Source: Candidatus Poseidoniales archaeon (GTDB lineage: Archaea > Thermoplasmatota > Poseidoniia > Poseidoniales > Poseidoniaceae). Taken from it: 64,000 nt of DNA. Positions 7,988 through 16,817 of the stretch are shown here, one piece after another. The stretch lies in contig QQSK01000003.1 in NCBI GenBank assembly GCA_003602415.1, forward strand, positions 1-64,000, written 5' to 3'. Under the pieces are notes generated by a model. It was not told the DNA's origin. It did not search any database and worked only from the letters and a program-made list of their open reading frames with translations. The first letter of the stretch is position 1; each line of letters begins with the position of its first letter. The position numbers and the translations under genes are program-made.

Positions 7988-8677
7988 ATGATAGTTATGC
8001 TGCGACAATGCAGGGCCCACGGCCACTTCAGCGGAACAAACTGCCCGACGTGCAACGAAGAGGGCAAGTTTATCATGTCAGATAGAGAATCAAATAGTCT
8101 AGGTAGAATACTTGCCTTGGTACTTAGACACGCACCTGAAAAATTCGGTGTAGAAATGGATTTGAACGGCTGGGTTAATTCGAGAGAATTATCTGAAGCG
8201 ATTCAGGGACAAAGAAGACATTTCCATTGGCTCCGTGGATGGCACTTTGAGGCTATTGCTAATGCCGATGAAAAGGGCCGTTACCAAGTTGAAGGTGAAA
8301 TGATTCGTGCTACATACGGTCATTCTATCGAACTTGAATTAGATCTGCCAACCGACGATATTCCTGAAGTCTTGTACTGGCCTTGTGACCCTGAGAATGT
8401 CCCAACACACAAGGAATTAGGAATTACAGCCGGTGATAGAAAGCATGTACATCTTTCTCGCACAATCTCCAATGCAATGGAAGCTGGTCACGTTAGGATT
8501 AGCCGTCCAGCAATTCTTGAAGTAGATACTACTATGGCTATTGCAGATGGACATACTATCTGGCGTGCAGGAAAAACAGTATTCCTTTGTGAAGAGATGC
8601 CTCCTCAATACTTGGTTCATGTTGAAGAAGACGACCCTTCAATCCAAGAGATGATTGCAATTTGGGAAGAAGAGTGA
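7988..8677 (+). CDS. kptA: RNA 2'-phosphotransferase KptA/Tpt1 with N-terminal zinc knuckle
   Basis: Transfers the 2'-phosphate of RNA to NAD+, releasing ADP-ribose 1'',2''-cyclic phosphate and nicotinamide. In archaea the RNA substrate is uncertain. The product has about 229 aa. An N-terminal Cys/His cluster (C8, H11, C19, C22) is followed by the KptA fold: LRHAPEKFG with the catalytic Arg-His pair (about 47-48), RATYGHS, HVHLSRT and a C-terminal strand-rich region. The segment corresponding to the usual LYHGT motif reads LYWPC, an odd change at a position used for NAD binding. The ATG at 7988 is chosen; 7997 is equally possible and no clear Shine-Dalgarno is present. It converges with the small zinc-ribbon gene, whose stop is one base away. 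Confidence 0.88.
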   Translation: MIVMLRQCRAHGHFSGTNCPTCNEEGKFIMSDRESNSLGRILALVLRHAPEKFGVEMDLNGWVNSRELSEAIQGQRRHFHWLRGWHFEAIANADEKGRYQVEGEMIRATYGHSIELELDLPTDDIPEVLYWPCDPENVPTHKELGITAGDRKHVHLSRTISNAMEAGHVRISRPAILEVDTTMAIADGHTIWRAGKTVFLCEEMPPQYLVHVEEDDPSIQEMIAIWEEE

Positions 8678-8678
8678 T

Positions 8679-9020
8679 TCACTCTACGTAATTACCACAA
8701 TTGGAACAGAAATCTAAGTCTGGCTCAATTGGAAGATTTCCACATCTTGCACAAATGCCACCTGCGATAGTCATAATCATCTTTGCAGCTTCAGCACCAT
8801 CAGAATCTGAAACTTGAAGTGCTTCAATAATCTTCATTGGGTTTTGTCCTAAACTGGATAATTCTTGGAATTTCTTGGAGAAGTCGATCGCCAATAGTAA
8901 AGCGGATTCAATTTGCCATTGCTTCTTTTCACGTTCAACTTTGTCTACAATTGATTCGGATGCATCTAGTTCTGCCTGCATATGGCGGATAAACTCGTCA
9001 ACATTCGGAGACTCTGACAT
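8679..9020 (-). CDS. Small helical protein with C-terminal zinc ribbon
   Basis: Unrecognised 113-aa protein. The first 85 residues are mostly amphipathic helix, and the last 25 form a zinc ribbon (Cys 90, 93, 105, 108: CARCG...CSNCG). No catalytic motif is visible. It converges on kptA and is divergent from the isopentenyl phosphate kinase gene. Length, charge pattern and the intact Cys4 ribbon support it as a real gene. Confidence 0.7.
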   Translation of the reverse strand: MSESPNVDEFIRHMQAELDASESIVDKVEREKKQWQIESALLLAIDFSKKFQELSSLGQNPMKIIEALQVSDSDGAEAAKMIMTIAGGICARCGNLPIEPDLDFCSNCGNYVE

Positions 9021-9088
9021 GATGTGTGCTCGTTAACACTCCCATGTAAATCCAATGCACACATTAGTATGAATCACATGGCATTGCT

Positions 9089-9862
9089 ATGCCCGGGACG
9101 GTTGTCATCAAGTGGGGTGGAGGGCTAATCACTCACAAAGATCGTTTGTGTTCCGTAAATATGGAAGTTATCGATTCCCTTTCCAAAGTTTGTGCAAGTA
9201 GCAACAAGAACTTGGTAATCGTTCATGGAGCAGGTTCATTTGGACATATGAAAGCAAAGAAATTTCGTCTTGCAGAAGGAGATATTCCTGGACTAGAACA
9301 ATTACAAGCAGTGGACGAAGTAAGGAATGACATGCTTGAATTGAATCGTATTGTTACTGAATCATTGACCGAGCATGGTGTTTCAGCCAAATCATTCCCT
9401 CCACATATATGGGCTAAAGGTACGGGTCCAAATTTTGAAGGCGAACTTCCAATTCATGATGGTGTCACAATCGTTTACGGAGATGTTGTCGATGATGAAG
9501 AAAATGTGTTTGGAATTTTATCAGGAGATGATTTAATGTTGCGATATGCAACCGAATTACCAGATGTAGAAAGGGCTGTTTTTGCTATTGGAGGTGTTGA
9601 TGGATTATTGCGAGTACCTCCATCTAAAGCCGGACCAGATGATCTCATAGAAGTGTGGAATCCAGATATGGTGTTCGAAGGTGTGCATGAATCCGAAATA
9701 GATGTCACTGGAGGAATCGGCCTCAAAGCTTCTAGAGGAGCAATGATTTCTGAAAAAGGAATAGATGTTTTACTGATTAATGGTCAAATTTCTGAAAGGG
9801 TTTTAGCCGCGATTGAAGGAAATAGCGTAATTGGTACACGGATTGTTTCAGGGAACTGTTGA
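9089..9862 (+). CDS. ipk: Isopentenyl phosphate kinase
   Basis: Amino-acid-kinase-fold enzyme of 257 aa that phosphorylates isopentenyl phosphate to isopentenyl diphosphate with ATP, the last step of the archaeal mevalonate route. The N-terminal KWGGGLITHKD loop binds ATP. HGAGSFGHMKAKKF around residues 46-59 contains the family histidine (about 53) that contacts the substrate phosphate. SGDDLMLRYA and DVTGGIGLKAS complete the nucleotide site. The downstream gene encodes isopentenyl-diphosphate isomerase fused to a prenyl synthase, only about 35 bp away, so the two probably form an isoprenoid operon. The start at 9089 has no obvious Shine-Dalgarno and may be leaderless. Confidence 0.93.
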   Translation: MPGTVVIKWGGGLITHKDRLCSVNMEVIDSLSKVCASSNKNLVIVHGAGSFGHMKAKKFRLAEGDIPGLEQLQAVDEVRNDMLELNRIVTESLTEHGVSAKSFPPHIWAKGTGPNFEGELPIHDGVTIVYGDVVDDEENVFGILSGDDLMLRYATELPDVERAVFAIGGVDGLLRVPPSKAGPDDLIEVWNPDMVFEGVHESEIDVTGGIGLKASRGAMISEKGIDVLLINGQISERVLAAIEGNSVIGTRIVSGNC

Positions 9863-9897
9863 TGTAGTGTCCGCGAAGCCGAGAGATTGGTGAGAAA

Positions 9898-11628
9898 ATG
9901 TCCGGATATGGCATAGACGATGTTCCAACAATGCATCTGGAGGATGAATCCACCGCTGCATTAGAGGGCTCAGATGCCACTCAGGGCGTACTCATGGCCG
10001 AGGCAGTCATCGAAGTCACCGAAACCGATGATGTGATTGGTCCCATCTCAAAGTTGGATAGCCATAACGGAACTGGAAACTATCACCGTGCATTCAGTGT
10101 ACTATTATTCGACTCATCAGGAAGACTATTGTTACAGAAAAGAGCATCTCACAAGATTACATTCCCAGATGTCTGGGCTAATTCCTGTTGCTCTCATCCT
10201 CTACACAGTGAGGAAGAGATGGAAACTCGTAATCATCTCGGTGTGAAGCGTGCTGCAGTTAGAAAATTGGAACAGGAATTAGGAATAATGCCTAATCAGG
10301 TTCCAATCGATAAATTTGATTTTGTTACAAAGATGAAATACCAAGCAAGACAAGATGAAGATTGGATTGAGAGAGAAATCGATCATTGTCTAATCATCCA
10401 TGCAGATGTCGATGTAACCCCGAATCCAAATGAAGTTAGTGAAATCAAATGGGTTAGTCAAGAAGAACTTGAGAATATGTTGGTTGCTGATGACCCTGAA
10501 AATGTAGTAGCACCTTGGTTTAGGTGCATTGCTGCAAGGATAATGAATGATGATTGGTGGAGGCCAGGTTGTGCTAAAGCAGATGATTTGATTCATGATA
10601 TGGGAGATGTTTCACATATGCTTCCAAATGCTACTGGAGCAGATTTGACTACTAGTATTGCAGAAGTAAAAGATTTGGTAGAAAGCAGAATTGAGAGAGC
10701 TTTGACTCACACTTCTCTGAATCGTTTATCGGGTGCAATGATGCATTTGATTGAGGGTGGCGGTAAGAGGCTTAGAGCAACTCTACCTTGGTTGGTAGCA
10801 AAGGCTGTTGGTGACACACATTCTGGGCTTCTAGATGTAGGAGCGGCGATTGAGATTATTCACAATTTCACATTGGTTCATGATGACATCATGGATGATG
10901 ATGACGTTAGAAGAGGTCGTCCTGCGGTTCATATTGAGTACGATTTACCAACTGCAATCAATGCAGGTGATGCAATGTTAGCCATTGCCTTTGAAGCGAT
11001 GGCTGTTGCTGAAGGTATCGAGCCAGAACTTCTTCCTTTCTTGGTCAAAAGGATTGGAAGAATGGTAAGGAAATGTAGCGAAGGTCAACAATTGGATATA
11101 GAATTTGAAGATAGGGAAGTAGTTTCTGAAGAGGAATATATCGAGATGATTCATGGAAAAACCGCCGCCATGTTCCTGACATGTGCTGAAGTTGGTTCTC
11201 ATCTGGCTGGAGCGGATAGCGAGACCATCGAATGCATGCATGATTGGGGATTAGCACTTGGTTTATGCTTCCAACTAATGGACGATTTAATCGATGTACT
11301 TTCAGATTCAGATACTCTTGGAAAACCAAGTGGTAGCGATGTTGCTCAAGGTAAGAGAACAATGATGGTGATTCATGCTCTTAGGCAACCCTCATCTAGT
11401 GCTAAAGATGACTTGTTGGCCGTTCTTGGTAAAGGTGACAATGTAACTGCTGATCAAGTATCAAGGGCTCATAAAGCGCTTGAAGAACTTGGTTCTATAG
11501 AATATGCTCGTACCAAGGCAGAGGCTTATCATCGAATGGCACACGATTGTTTGGACAGAATTCCTGACAGTCCTGCAATGAGAGCACTTCGTGAGTTGAC
11601 CGATTATCAACTCATGAGGATATTCTGA
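9898..11628 (+). CDS. Fused type I isopentenyl-diphosphate isomerase and geranylgeranyl-type diphosphate synthase
   Basis: 576-aa two-domain enzyme. Residues about 45-225 are a Nudix-fold type I isomerase that interconverts IPP and DMAPP: YHRAFSVLLFD, KRASHKITFPD, and NSCCSHP with catalytic Cys98, followed by the Nudix-like REEL-type helix (KLEQELGI). Residues about 245-576 are a trans-prenyltransferase with first aspartate-rich motif DDIMDDDD (329-336), GGGKRLR before it, and second motif DDLID (462-466); it would extend DMAPP with IPP to C20 for ether lipids. The linker is short and in frame, with no sign of a frameshift. Residues 1-45 are an acidic extension. GGTGAG lies upstream of the ATG. 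Placing isomerase and synthase on one chain directly after IPK suggests channelling. Most archaea use the unrelated type II isomerase. Confidence 0.93.
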   Translation: MSGYGIDDVPTMHLEDESTAALEGSDATQGVLMAEAVIEVTETDDVIGPISKLDSHNGTGNYHRAFSVLLFDSSGRLLLQKRASHKITFPDVWANSCCSHPLHSEEEMETRNHLGVKRAAVRKLEQELGIMPNQVPIDKFDFVTKMKYQARQDEDWIEREIDHCLIIHADVDVTPNPNEVSEIKWVSQEELENMLVADDPENVVAPWFRCIAARIMNDDWWRPGCAKADDLIHDMGDVSHMLPNATGADLTTSIAEVKDLVESRIERALTHTSLNRLSGAMMHLIEGGGKRLRATLPWLVAKAVGDTHSGLLDVGAAIEIIHNFTLVHDDIMDDDDVRRGRPAVHIEYDLPTAINAGDAMLAIAFEAMAVAEGIEPELLPFLVKRIGRMVRKCSEGQQLDIEFEDREVVSEEEYIEMIHGKTAAMFLTCAEVGSHLAGADSETIECMHDWGLALGLCFQLMDDLIDVLSDSDTLGKPSGSDVAQGKRTMMVIHALRQPSSSAKDDLLAVLGKGDNVTADQVSRAHKALEELGSIEYARTKAEAYHRMAHDCLDRIPDSPAMRALRELTDYQLMRIF

Positions 11629-12043
11629 TATTTCCTGGTTTGATTACTCGACAATACCATCTGGTGTCACTGGGATGTTTCTTGTGAGACAATCGGTTGA
11701 AATTTCCATTTGTGAATGATTTTGAAATTGTTTTACATGGTGTTGCAGCAGACATGACTTCTAATTCTACTTCTCCCACTGAAAAGTTAGAGCCTATGCT
11801 AAGATCAAATCCTGAAACCAACAAATTTTCTCCAGTTGAGCCAGGATATATTGGATGACCTTCGTTTTGGATTTTATCTAGAACTTCTTTTTCTAGCACA
11901 CAAACAGCTCGCATCACACCTCCATGATGCTTCTTGTCATGTTGGTTATCTCCAACCAGTCCCTCAAAATCTATTTTCACAGATTCAATAGAATGTTTAG
12001 GCACTCCACCATCTGAGATGAATATACCTAGCAGTTCGCCCAT
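11612..12043 (-). CDS. MOSC-domain protein
   Basis: 143-aa protein made almost entirely of a MOSC domain, the beta-barrel sulfur-carrier module also found at the end of molybdenum-cofactor sulfurases. It shows GLVGDNQHDKKHHGG near the N-terminus, GSTGENLL in the middle, and SAATPCKTI with the conserved cysteine. Stand-alone MOSC proteins are linked to molybdenum or sulfur transfer, but the substrate here is unknown. The ATG at 12043 is preferred, with GAGGTG about seven bases upstream; an in-frame GTG at 12052 overlaps that signal. Its 3' end overlaps the convergent IDI-GGPPS gene by 17 bases. It may be read together with the EF-2 gene upstream. Confidence 0.85.
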   Translation of the reverse strand: MGELLGIFISDGGVPKHSIESVKIDFEGLVGDNQHDKKHHGGVMRAVCVLEKEVLDKIQNEGHPIYPGSTGENLLVSGFDLSIGSNFSVGEVELEVMSAATPCKTISKSFTNGNFNRLSHKKHPSDTRWYCRVIKPGNIRISS

Positions 12044-12071
12044 AGAATTCACCTCAATTGGTGAATCATAT

Positions 12072-14279
12072 TCATTCTGCGTAATACGATTCAGGGTTAG
12101 GGTCTGGCTTCAATCCCTTACGTGTACGGATTTCACCAACAACCTTGTCGAATAACTGTGGTGGCAAAATTTCGAATCCAATGTTCTCAGAGTTCCAAAC
12201 AGCACGTCCTTGTGATGCTGCACGAATATCGTTTGAGAAACCGAATGTCTCAGCAACCGGAAGTGTCCCAATAACAGTGGTCGCTTCACCTTCAGATGGC
12301 ATATCTTCAATGATACCTCTTCTGTTAGTGATTTCACGAGTTACCTGACCAAGCCAATCGTTAGGAACGCTGACGTGAGATCTTTGCATAGGCTCCATCA
12401 ATACTGTGCGTGCTCTTAGCATTGCACCCTTGATTCCGTTTCTAACTGCAGGAATAGTTTGAGCAGGTCCACGGTGGATTGCATCTTCGTGCAACTTAGC
12501 ATCAACTAGGCGAACCATCATTCCCATTACTGGTTCATCAGCAACAGGTCCCTTCTTACAGACCTCATTGAATGCTTCAATAATCAATTCACGAGTCTCG
12601 TGAAGTCCTTGAATACCCTTGGTATCGTTAACTAGAACATTTGTTCCATTGATTGCGTAAATCTTGCGCATCTTGTCCTTGTCCATTCCGAATTCACCGA
12701 ACTTGTTTCCAATTTCTTTTGCATCTCCTGAGCGAACGTTTCCGTTACCGAAGTGTCCTTCTCTGAGTGCTGCAACTACGTCCGTAGGAAGTGGTTCACA
12801 TTCAATCATGAATCTGTTGTGACGGTTAGGTGACTTTCCTTCGAATGAACGACCTCTGTTGTCTCCTTCTACAGATTCTCTGTATACAACGATAGGTGGG
12901 CTTACTTTGACCTTGATGTTCTGCTCTTCCTCAAGACGGTAAACAGTAATTTCAAGGTGCAATTCTCCCATTCCAGCGAGTAACGCTTCACCAGTCTCTT
13001 GGTTTGTCATGACTTGCAATGATGCATCGGACTTAGCAAGTGAACGAAGAGCATCGATGAACTTAGGTAAGTCCTTCATACTCTTTGGCTCTACAGCAAC
13101 TGTGACAACAGGGTCAGAATAGTGCCTGATTGCTTCGAATGGTGTGAAGTCTTTGTCACGGGATAGTGTTACACCAGCAGCAGCAGATCTAATTCCAGTA
13201 ATAGCAGCAATATTTCCAGCTACTACCTTAGGAACAGTGATTCTGTCTCCACCAACCATCATGCTGACTTGTTGTACACGCTCAGGCTTTGCAGCACCTA
13301 TTGCATAAACAGATTCACCTTGGTTGATAGCACCAGAGTATAGTCTTCCAACAGCGACTTCACCAGCGTGTGGGTCCATCCAAATCTTGGTGATCATCAT
13401 TGCTAATTCTGCTTCAGGGTCACACTTGATCATTGCTTGCCCGATTTCAGTTTCTAAATCTCCATTCCAAATGTTAGGGATACGGTAAGGCTGTGCTTCA
13501 ACAGGACCTGGTAGTTTTGTTACTGCCATATCCAAAAGAACTTCGTGGACAGGAGCTTTACGTGCAAGTTCCTTCTGTTGCTCATTGTTACAGAACTCGA
13601 AAATGTCCTTGAATGAAATACCGGACTTTGCCATGTATGGTACAGTGATACCCCAGTTGTGGTATGCTGAACCAAATGCAACAGTTCCATCACCGACGCT
13701 GACTTGCCATTCTTTCTTCTTTTCTTCAGGAGCGAATTGTCGAATCAATTTGTTGACCTTTGTAATCGTCTCTTTGAATCTCTCCATCATGTCTTCAGGA
13801 GTAACCTGTAATTCATTGATTAGACGGTCTACCTTGTTGATGAATAATACCGGCTTAACCTTCTCTTTCAATGCTTGACGAACAACTGTCTCAGTCTGAG
13901 GCATTGGTCCTTCAACCGCACATGCAAGAATGAAACAACCGTCTACAGCACGCATAGCACGAGTAACGTCTCCACCAAAGTCAACGTGACCAGGTGTATC
14001 GATGAGGTTGATTAGGTAATCAGTTCCCTCAACACCGTGAACCATTGAAGCAGAAGCAGCATTGATGGTAATTCCACGTGCGCTTTCTTGCTCATCAAAG
14101 TCCAGAACTCTGCTCTTTCCAGCTAGTTCTTCGCTCATCATTCCAGCACCTGCAATCAGGTTGTCAGATAGTGTTGTTTTTCCGTGGTCAATGTGAGCAG
14201 CAATACATAGATTACGAATCTGTGGTAGGATGTGCATAACTTCTGTTGCTTTCTTGATGTTGTCTTCTTTACGGCCCAT
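12072..14279 (-). CDS. fusA: Translation elongation factor aEF-2
   Basis: GTPase of 735 aa that translocates tRNA and mRNA on the ribosome. The G1 loop AHIDHGKTT is at about 28-36, RGITINAA marks switch I, DTPGHVDFGGD is G3 and FINKVDR is G4. Domain IV carries DAIHRGPAQ, whose His (about 602) is the residue modified to diphthamide in archaea and eukaryotes. Length is normal. AGGTGA lies six bases upstream of the ATG. Upstream lie, in order, an acyl desaturase gene and the uS7 and uS12 genes, all on the same strand, so a str-type cluster is present but interrupted. Confidence 0.97.
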   Translation of the reverse strand: MGRKEDNIKKATEVMHILPQIRNLCIAAHIDHGKTTLSDNLIAGAGMMSEELAGKSRVLDFDEQESARGITINAASASMVHGVEGTDYLINLIDTPGHVDFGGDVTRAMRAVDGCFILACAVEGPMPQTETVVRQALKEKVKPVLFINKVDRLINELQVTPEDMMERFKETITKVNKLIRQFAPEEKKKEWQVSVGDGTVAFGSAYHNWGITVPYMAKSGISFKDIFEFCNNEQQKELARKAPVHEVLLDMAVTKLPGPVEAQPYRIPNIWNGDLETEIGQAMIKCDPEAELAMMITKIWMDPHAGEVAVGRLYSGAINQGESVYAIGAAKPERVQQVSMMVGGDRITVPKVVAGNIAAITGIRSAAAGVTLSRDKDFTPFEAIRHYSDPVVTVAVEPKSMKDLPKFIDALRSLAKSDASLQVMTNQETGEALLAGMGELHLEITVYRLEEEQNIKVKVSPPIVVYRESVEGDNRGRSFEGKSPNRHNRFMIECEPLPTDVVAALREGHFGNGNVRSGDAKEIGNKFGEFGMDKDKMRKIYAINGTNVLVNDTKGIQGLHETRELIIEAFNEVCKKGPVADEPVMGMMVRLVDAKLHEDAIHRGPAQTIPAVRNGIKGAMLRARTVLMEPMQRSHVSVPNDWLGQVTREITNRRGIIEDMPSEGEATTVIGTLPVAETFGFSNDIRAASQGRAVWNSENIGFEILPPQLFDKVVGEIRTRKGLKPDPNPESYYAE

Positions 14280-14374
14280 GGTGAATCACCTGACTCTCGT
14301 CTGTTCTGGCCACCTTGAAGGGGTTTATCAAATCGACTACCATAATTTAGTGACAATCGATGTGCTGGGCCGGA

Positions 14375-15526
14375 TTAAATGGATTTAATCATCGACTTGT
14401 ATTGCAAGTCCATTTCCTTGAACATCTTTTTCAAATCTGCTTTTATTGCAGCATAATTTGTCTTCATCTCAGCAATCTTTTCTTTGACCAAAATTTTGGA
14501 ATCCTTTACAGCAATTTTCAACTCTTTTCTTGCTTTGTGTAAATCATATAGGCATGAGCGTAGCGAGTCACGATATTTCGTTAGTCTAGATTCATAAATT
14601 TGAGTATCCAATTTTTTTGCCTCTAGTTTCTCAGCTGTTTTCTTGAATTTCATATCCAATTTAGCAACTTCAATCGAATGCTTAGGTGTCGATTTAAGAT
14701 TTGATTTCAATCCCAATAATCTGAAACTTCCAATCCACCACTTGCTAGGATCTACATGGTACCATTTGTGTCCGTTCCTGTAGTCAGCTTGGAATGTATG
14801 ATGGAAATTATGGTATCCTTCTCCAAATGTAAGGAATGCTAACCAGAAGGAGTCCTTACTGGAGTTTTCCTCAGAGTAAGGTTGCTTACCCCAAATGTGT
14901 GCAGCGCTATTGATTAGGAATGTTCCATGGTGAACGAAAACAATTCTTGCTAGTCCTCCCCATACCAAGCAACCTATTGCGGTTGCAATTCCTCCAACTA
15001 GGTATCCAATTGCTGCAGGAAGAATAAATCCAGAAACAGCACCTATCAGGAAGATATTGCGATGCTGCCACATGATTATTTTGCTTTCCTGTAAGTCCTT
15101 GACATTTGAGAAATCGTTTGCAAATTTTTCTTCTTCAATTAAAATCCAACCTATATGTGAATACCAAAATCCACGACTTGCAGAATATGGGTCTTCTTCT
15201 GAATCAGTCATTTTGTGATGCATTCTATGGTCAGAACACCATTCAATAATTGAATTTTGAAATGCTCCTGCTCCAAAAACTGAGTAGAATAGTACTAGTG
15301 GCCAGGAGGCATCATGCGAGCGATGAGAGAATAGGCGATGATATCCTACAGTTATTGATAATCCACAAGCAAAATAGAGGCTTGTGAAAACAATCAATTC
15401 AGTCCAACCGGGGTTACCAAAAAAACTCCAATGTGCAATAATCCCAGCAATAGCAAGAAGTGGGGTTGCTAGGAGGAAAATTGAGTTTAGCCAGTTGATC
15501 CTGAAAGGCGCAACATACTCTGACAT
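14375..15526 (-). CDS. Delta-9-type acyl-lipid/acyl-CoA desaturase with C-terminal coiled coil
   Basis: Membrane di-iron desaturase of the stearoyl-CoA desaturase type, 383 aa. All histidine boxes are present: HRLFSHRSH (about 63-71), HRMHH (100-104), NSAAHIWG (206-213) and EGYHNFHH (236-243), with hydrophobic hairpins at about 12-32, 43-60, 155-195. Such enzymes insert a cis double bond into a fatty acyl chain with O2 and an electron donor. That is unexpected in an archaeon with isoprenoid lipids. Residues about 285-383 form a long Lys/Glu-rich helix, probably a coiled coil, which ordinary desaturases lack. It sits between uS7 and EF-2, where archaea normally have no such gene, so acquisition from bacteria is plausible. 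All metal ligands are intact, so activity is expected. Confidence 0.92.
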   Translation of the reverse strand: MSEYVAPFRINWLNSIFLLATPLLAIAGIIAHWSFFGNPGWTELIVFTSLYFACGLSITVGYHRLFSHRSHDASWPLVLFYSVFGAGAFQNSIIEWCSDHRMHHKMTDSEEDPYSASRGFWYSHIGWILIEEEKFANDFSNVKDLQESKIIMWQHRNIFLIGAVSGFILPAAIGYLVGGIATAIGCLVWGGLARIVFVHHGTFLINSAAHIWGKQPYSEENSSKDSFWLAFLTFGEGYHNFHHTFQADYRNGHKWYHVDPSKWWIGSFRLLGLKSNLKSTPKHSIEVAKLDMKFKKTAEKLEAKKLDTQIYESRLTKYRDSLRSCLYDLHKARKELKIAVKDSKILVKEKIAEMKTNYAAIKADLKKMFKEMDLQYKSMIKSI

Positions 15527-15602
15527 AGGTGCCTCGCTTTGCCTAACGCTATTGACTATTGGGGTCAGTTGGCCAGCAAATAATGCCGTTGTAGGGCTAA
15601 AA

Positions 15603-16232
15603 TCAGCGAGCGCTTGCTGCGATACGCTGAACTTCTTCCTTCTTTGCTACTGCGAAAGAGGTGACATCACCGTTGCTAGCCTTTGTTAACTCGTTGATAA
15701 TACACTGAGTGAGTGTACGCTTAGATTTGGATGTTCCTTGCTGTGCGCCCTTAGCAAGATTCGCTAGAGCAACATCAAGTCTGCGAGATGGTGAACTGTC
15801 AACAGCCTTTGGCTGTGAAACTGCACCGAATTTGATTCTTGTAATCTCTTCCATAGGAGCAGCGTGGCAAATAGCATCTACAAATGCTTGTAGAGGATTG
15901 TTCCCACTTCTTTCCGCCATTGAATCAAGAGCAGACTCGAATGCCTTTAGTGCTCCCATTTTCTTACCGGTGTATTTGCCAGTTCGCATCAACTTGTTCG
16001 TGAAACGCTCAACTACTGAAAGGCGAGCTTTTCCAAACCATGCATTTGCGTGACGTCCACCAGTGTGTGGAACACCGACGGTTGAGAGGTTGATGTAAGG
16101 CGCTAATCCAGGATCTCTGCAAACAACTTCTGCTGCATCGTACTTACCGAATACTAGAGTTCCAATGCCTGCAATAGGTTTGACTTCCTCAGGTTCCGCT
16201 TCTGCTACTTGTGTTTCGACTTCTTCACTCAT
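15603..16232 (-). CDS. rps7: 30S ribosomal protein uS7
   Basis: Binds the 3' major domain of 16S rRNA and nucleates head assembly of the small subunit. The archaeal uS7 pattern is clear: NLSTVGVPHTGGRHANA, KARLSVVERFTNKLMR, TGKKMGALKAFE, and the C-terminal SFAVAKKEEVQRIAASAR. The N-terminus has an acidic extension of about 20 residues. Length 209 aa is typical of archaeal S7. uS12 lies 15 bp upstream on the same strand, the usual order. Confidence 0.97.
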   Translation of the reverse strand: MSEEVETQVAEAEPEEVKPIAGIGTLVFGKYDAAEVVCRDPGLAPYINLSTVGVPHTGGRHANAWFGKARLSVVERFTNKLMRTGKYTGKKMGALKAFESALDSMAERSGNNPLQAFVDAICHAAPMEEITRIKFGAVSQPKAVDSSPSRRLDVALANLAKGAQQGTSKSKRTLTQCIINELTKASNGDVTSFAVAKKEEVQRIAASAR

Positions 16233-16247
16233 CTAAATCACTCCGAA

Positions 16248-16676
16248 TCATCGAACAGGCTTCTCCTTGCGTCCACGAACCATTTCATCTAATGAAACTC
16301 CGTTGACTTGGATGACCTTGTAACGGACACCAGGAATATCTCCGTAAGAACGACCCATGCGTCCTCCGATACCTTCTACCATTACTTCATCGTGCTCATC
16401 GATGAAGTTGATCGCACCATCACCTGGTGCGAATGCTGTTAATTTGTTTCCATTCTTAATCAATGAAATCTTAACAGCCTTACGAATTCCGGAGTTAGGC
16501 TGCTTAGCCTCAATTCCGACTTTCTCGATAACGATACCTTTTGCTTGAGTAGAACCTGCAAGAGGGTCGTGCTTTGCTCTAGATTTAAGCATACGCTTCT
16601 TGTATCTGCGGTCAGACCATCTAAACTTTTGGCGGTCCTTTGCCATCTTGGTTCCAGCGAATAATCCTCGACCCAT
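16248..16676 (-). CDS. rps12: 30S ribosomal protein uS12
   Basis: Decoding-centre protein of the small subunit, 142 aa as in other archaea. Diagnostic segments are [20 protein letters not shown] at the N-terminus, [39 protein letters not shown] and the [18 protein letters not shown]-terminal loop. It is the first gene of the uS12-uS7-desaturase-EF-2 series and is divergent from the UbiD-family gene. Confidence 0.97.
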   Translation of the reverse strand: MGRGLFAGTKMAKDRQKFRWSDRRYKKRMLKSRAKHDPLAGSTQAKGIVIEKVGIEAKQPNSGIRKAVKISLIKNGNKLTAFAPGDGAINFIDEHDEVMVEGIGGRMGRSYGDIPGVRYKVIQVNGVSLDEMVRGRKEKPVR

Positions 16677-16817
16677 GTCATAACACTCCAGAGAAGCAAC
16701 TTGCCGACCTACCTCCCCTATTTCATGGTGCCGATTGTAGAGGTGTGGTGAAATGGTACACTAATCGCCTAATCTCAGTGCCAATGTTCATGGTTATTAC
16801 CCTACACGAATGTACTG

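Noticed and set aside
9898-11628. A frameshift or stop between the isomerase and prenyl synthase domains
   Set aside because: The frame is open through the linker and no internal start with a Shine-Dalgarno sequence is visible at the junction.
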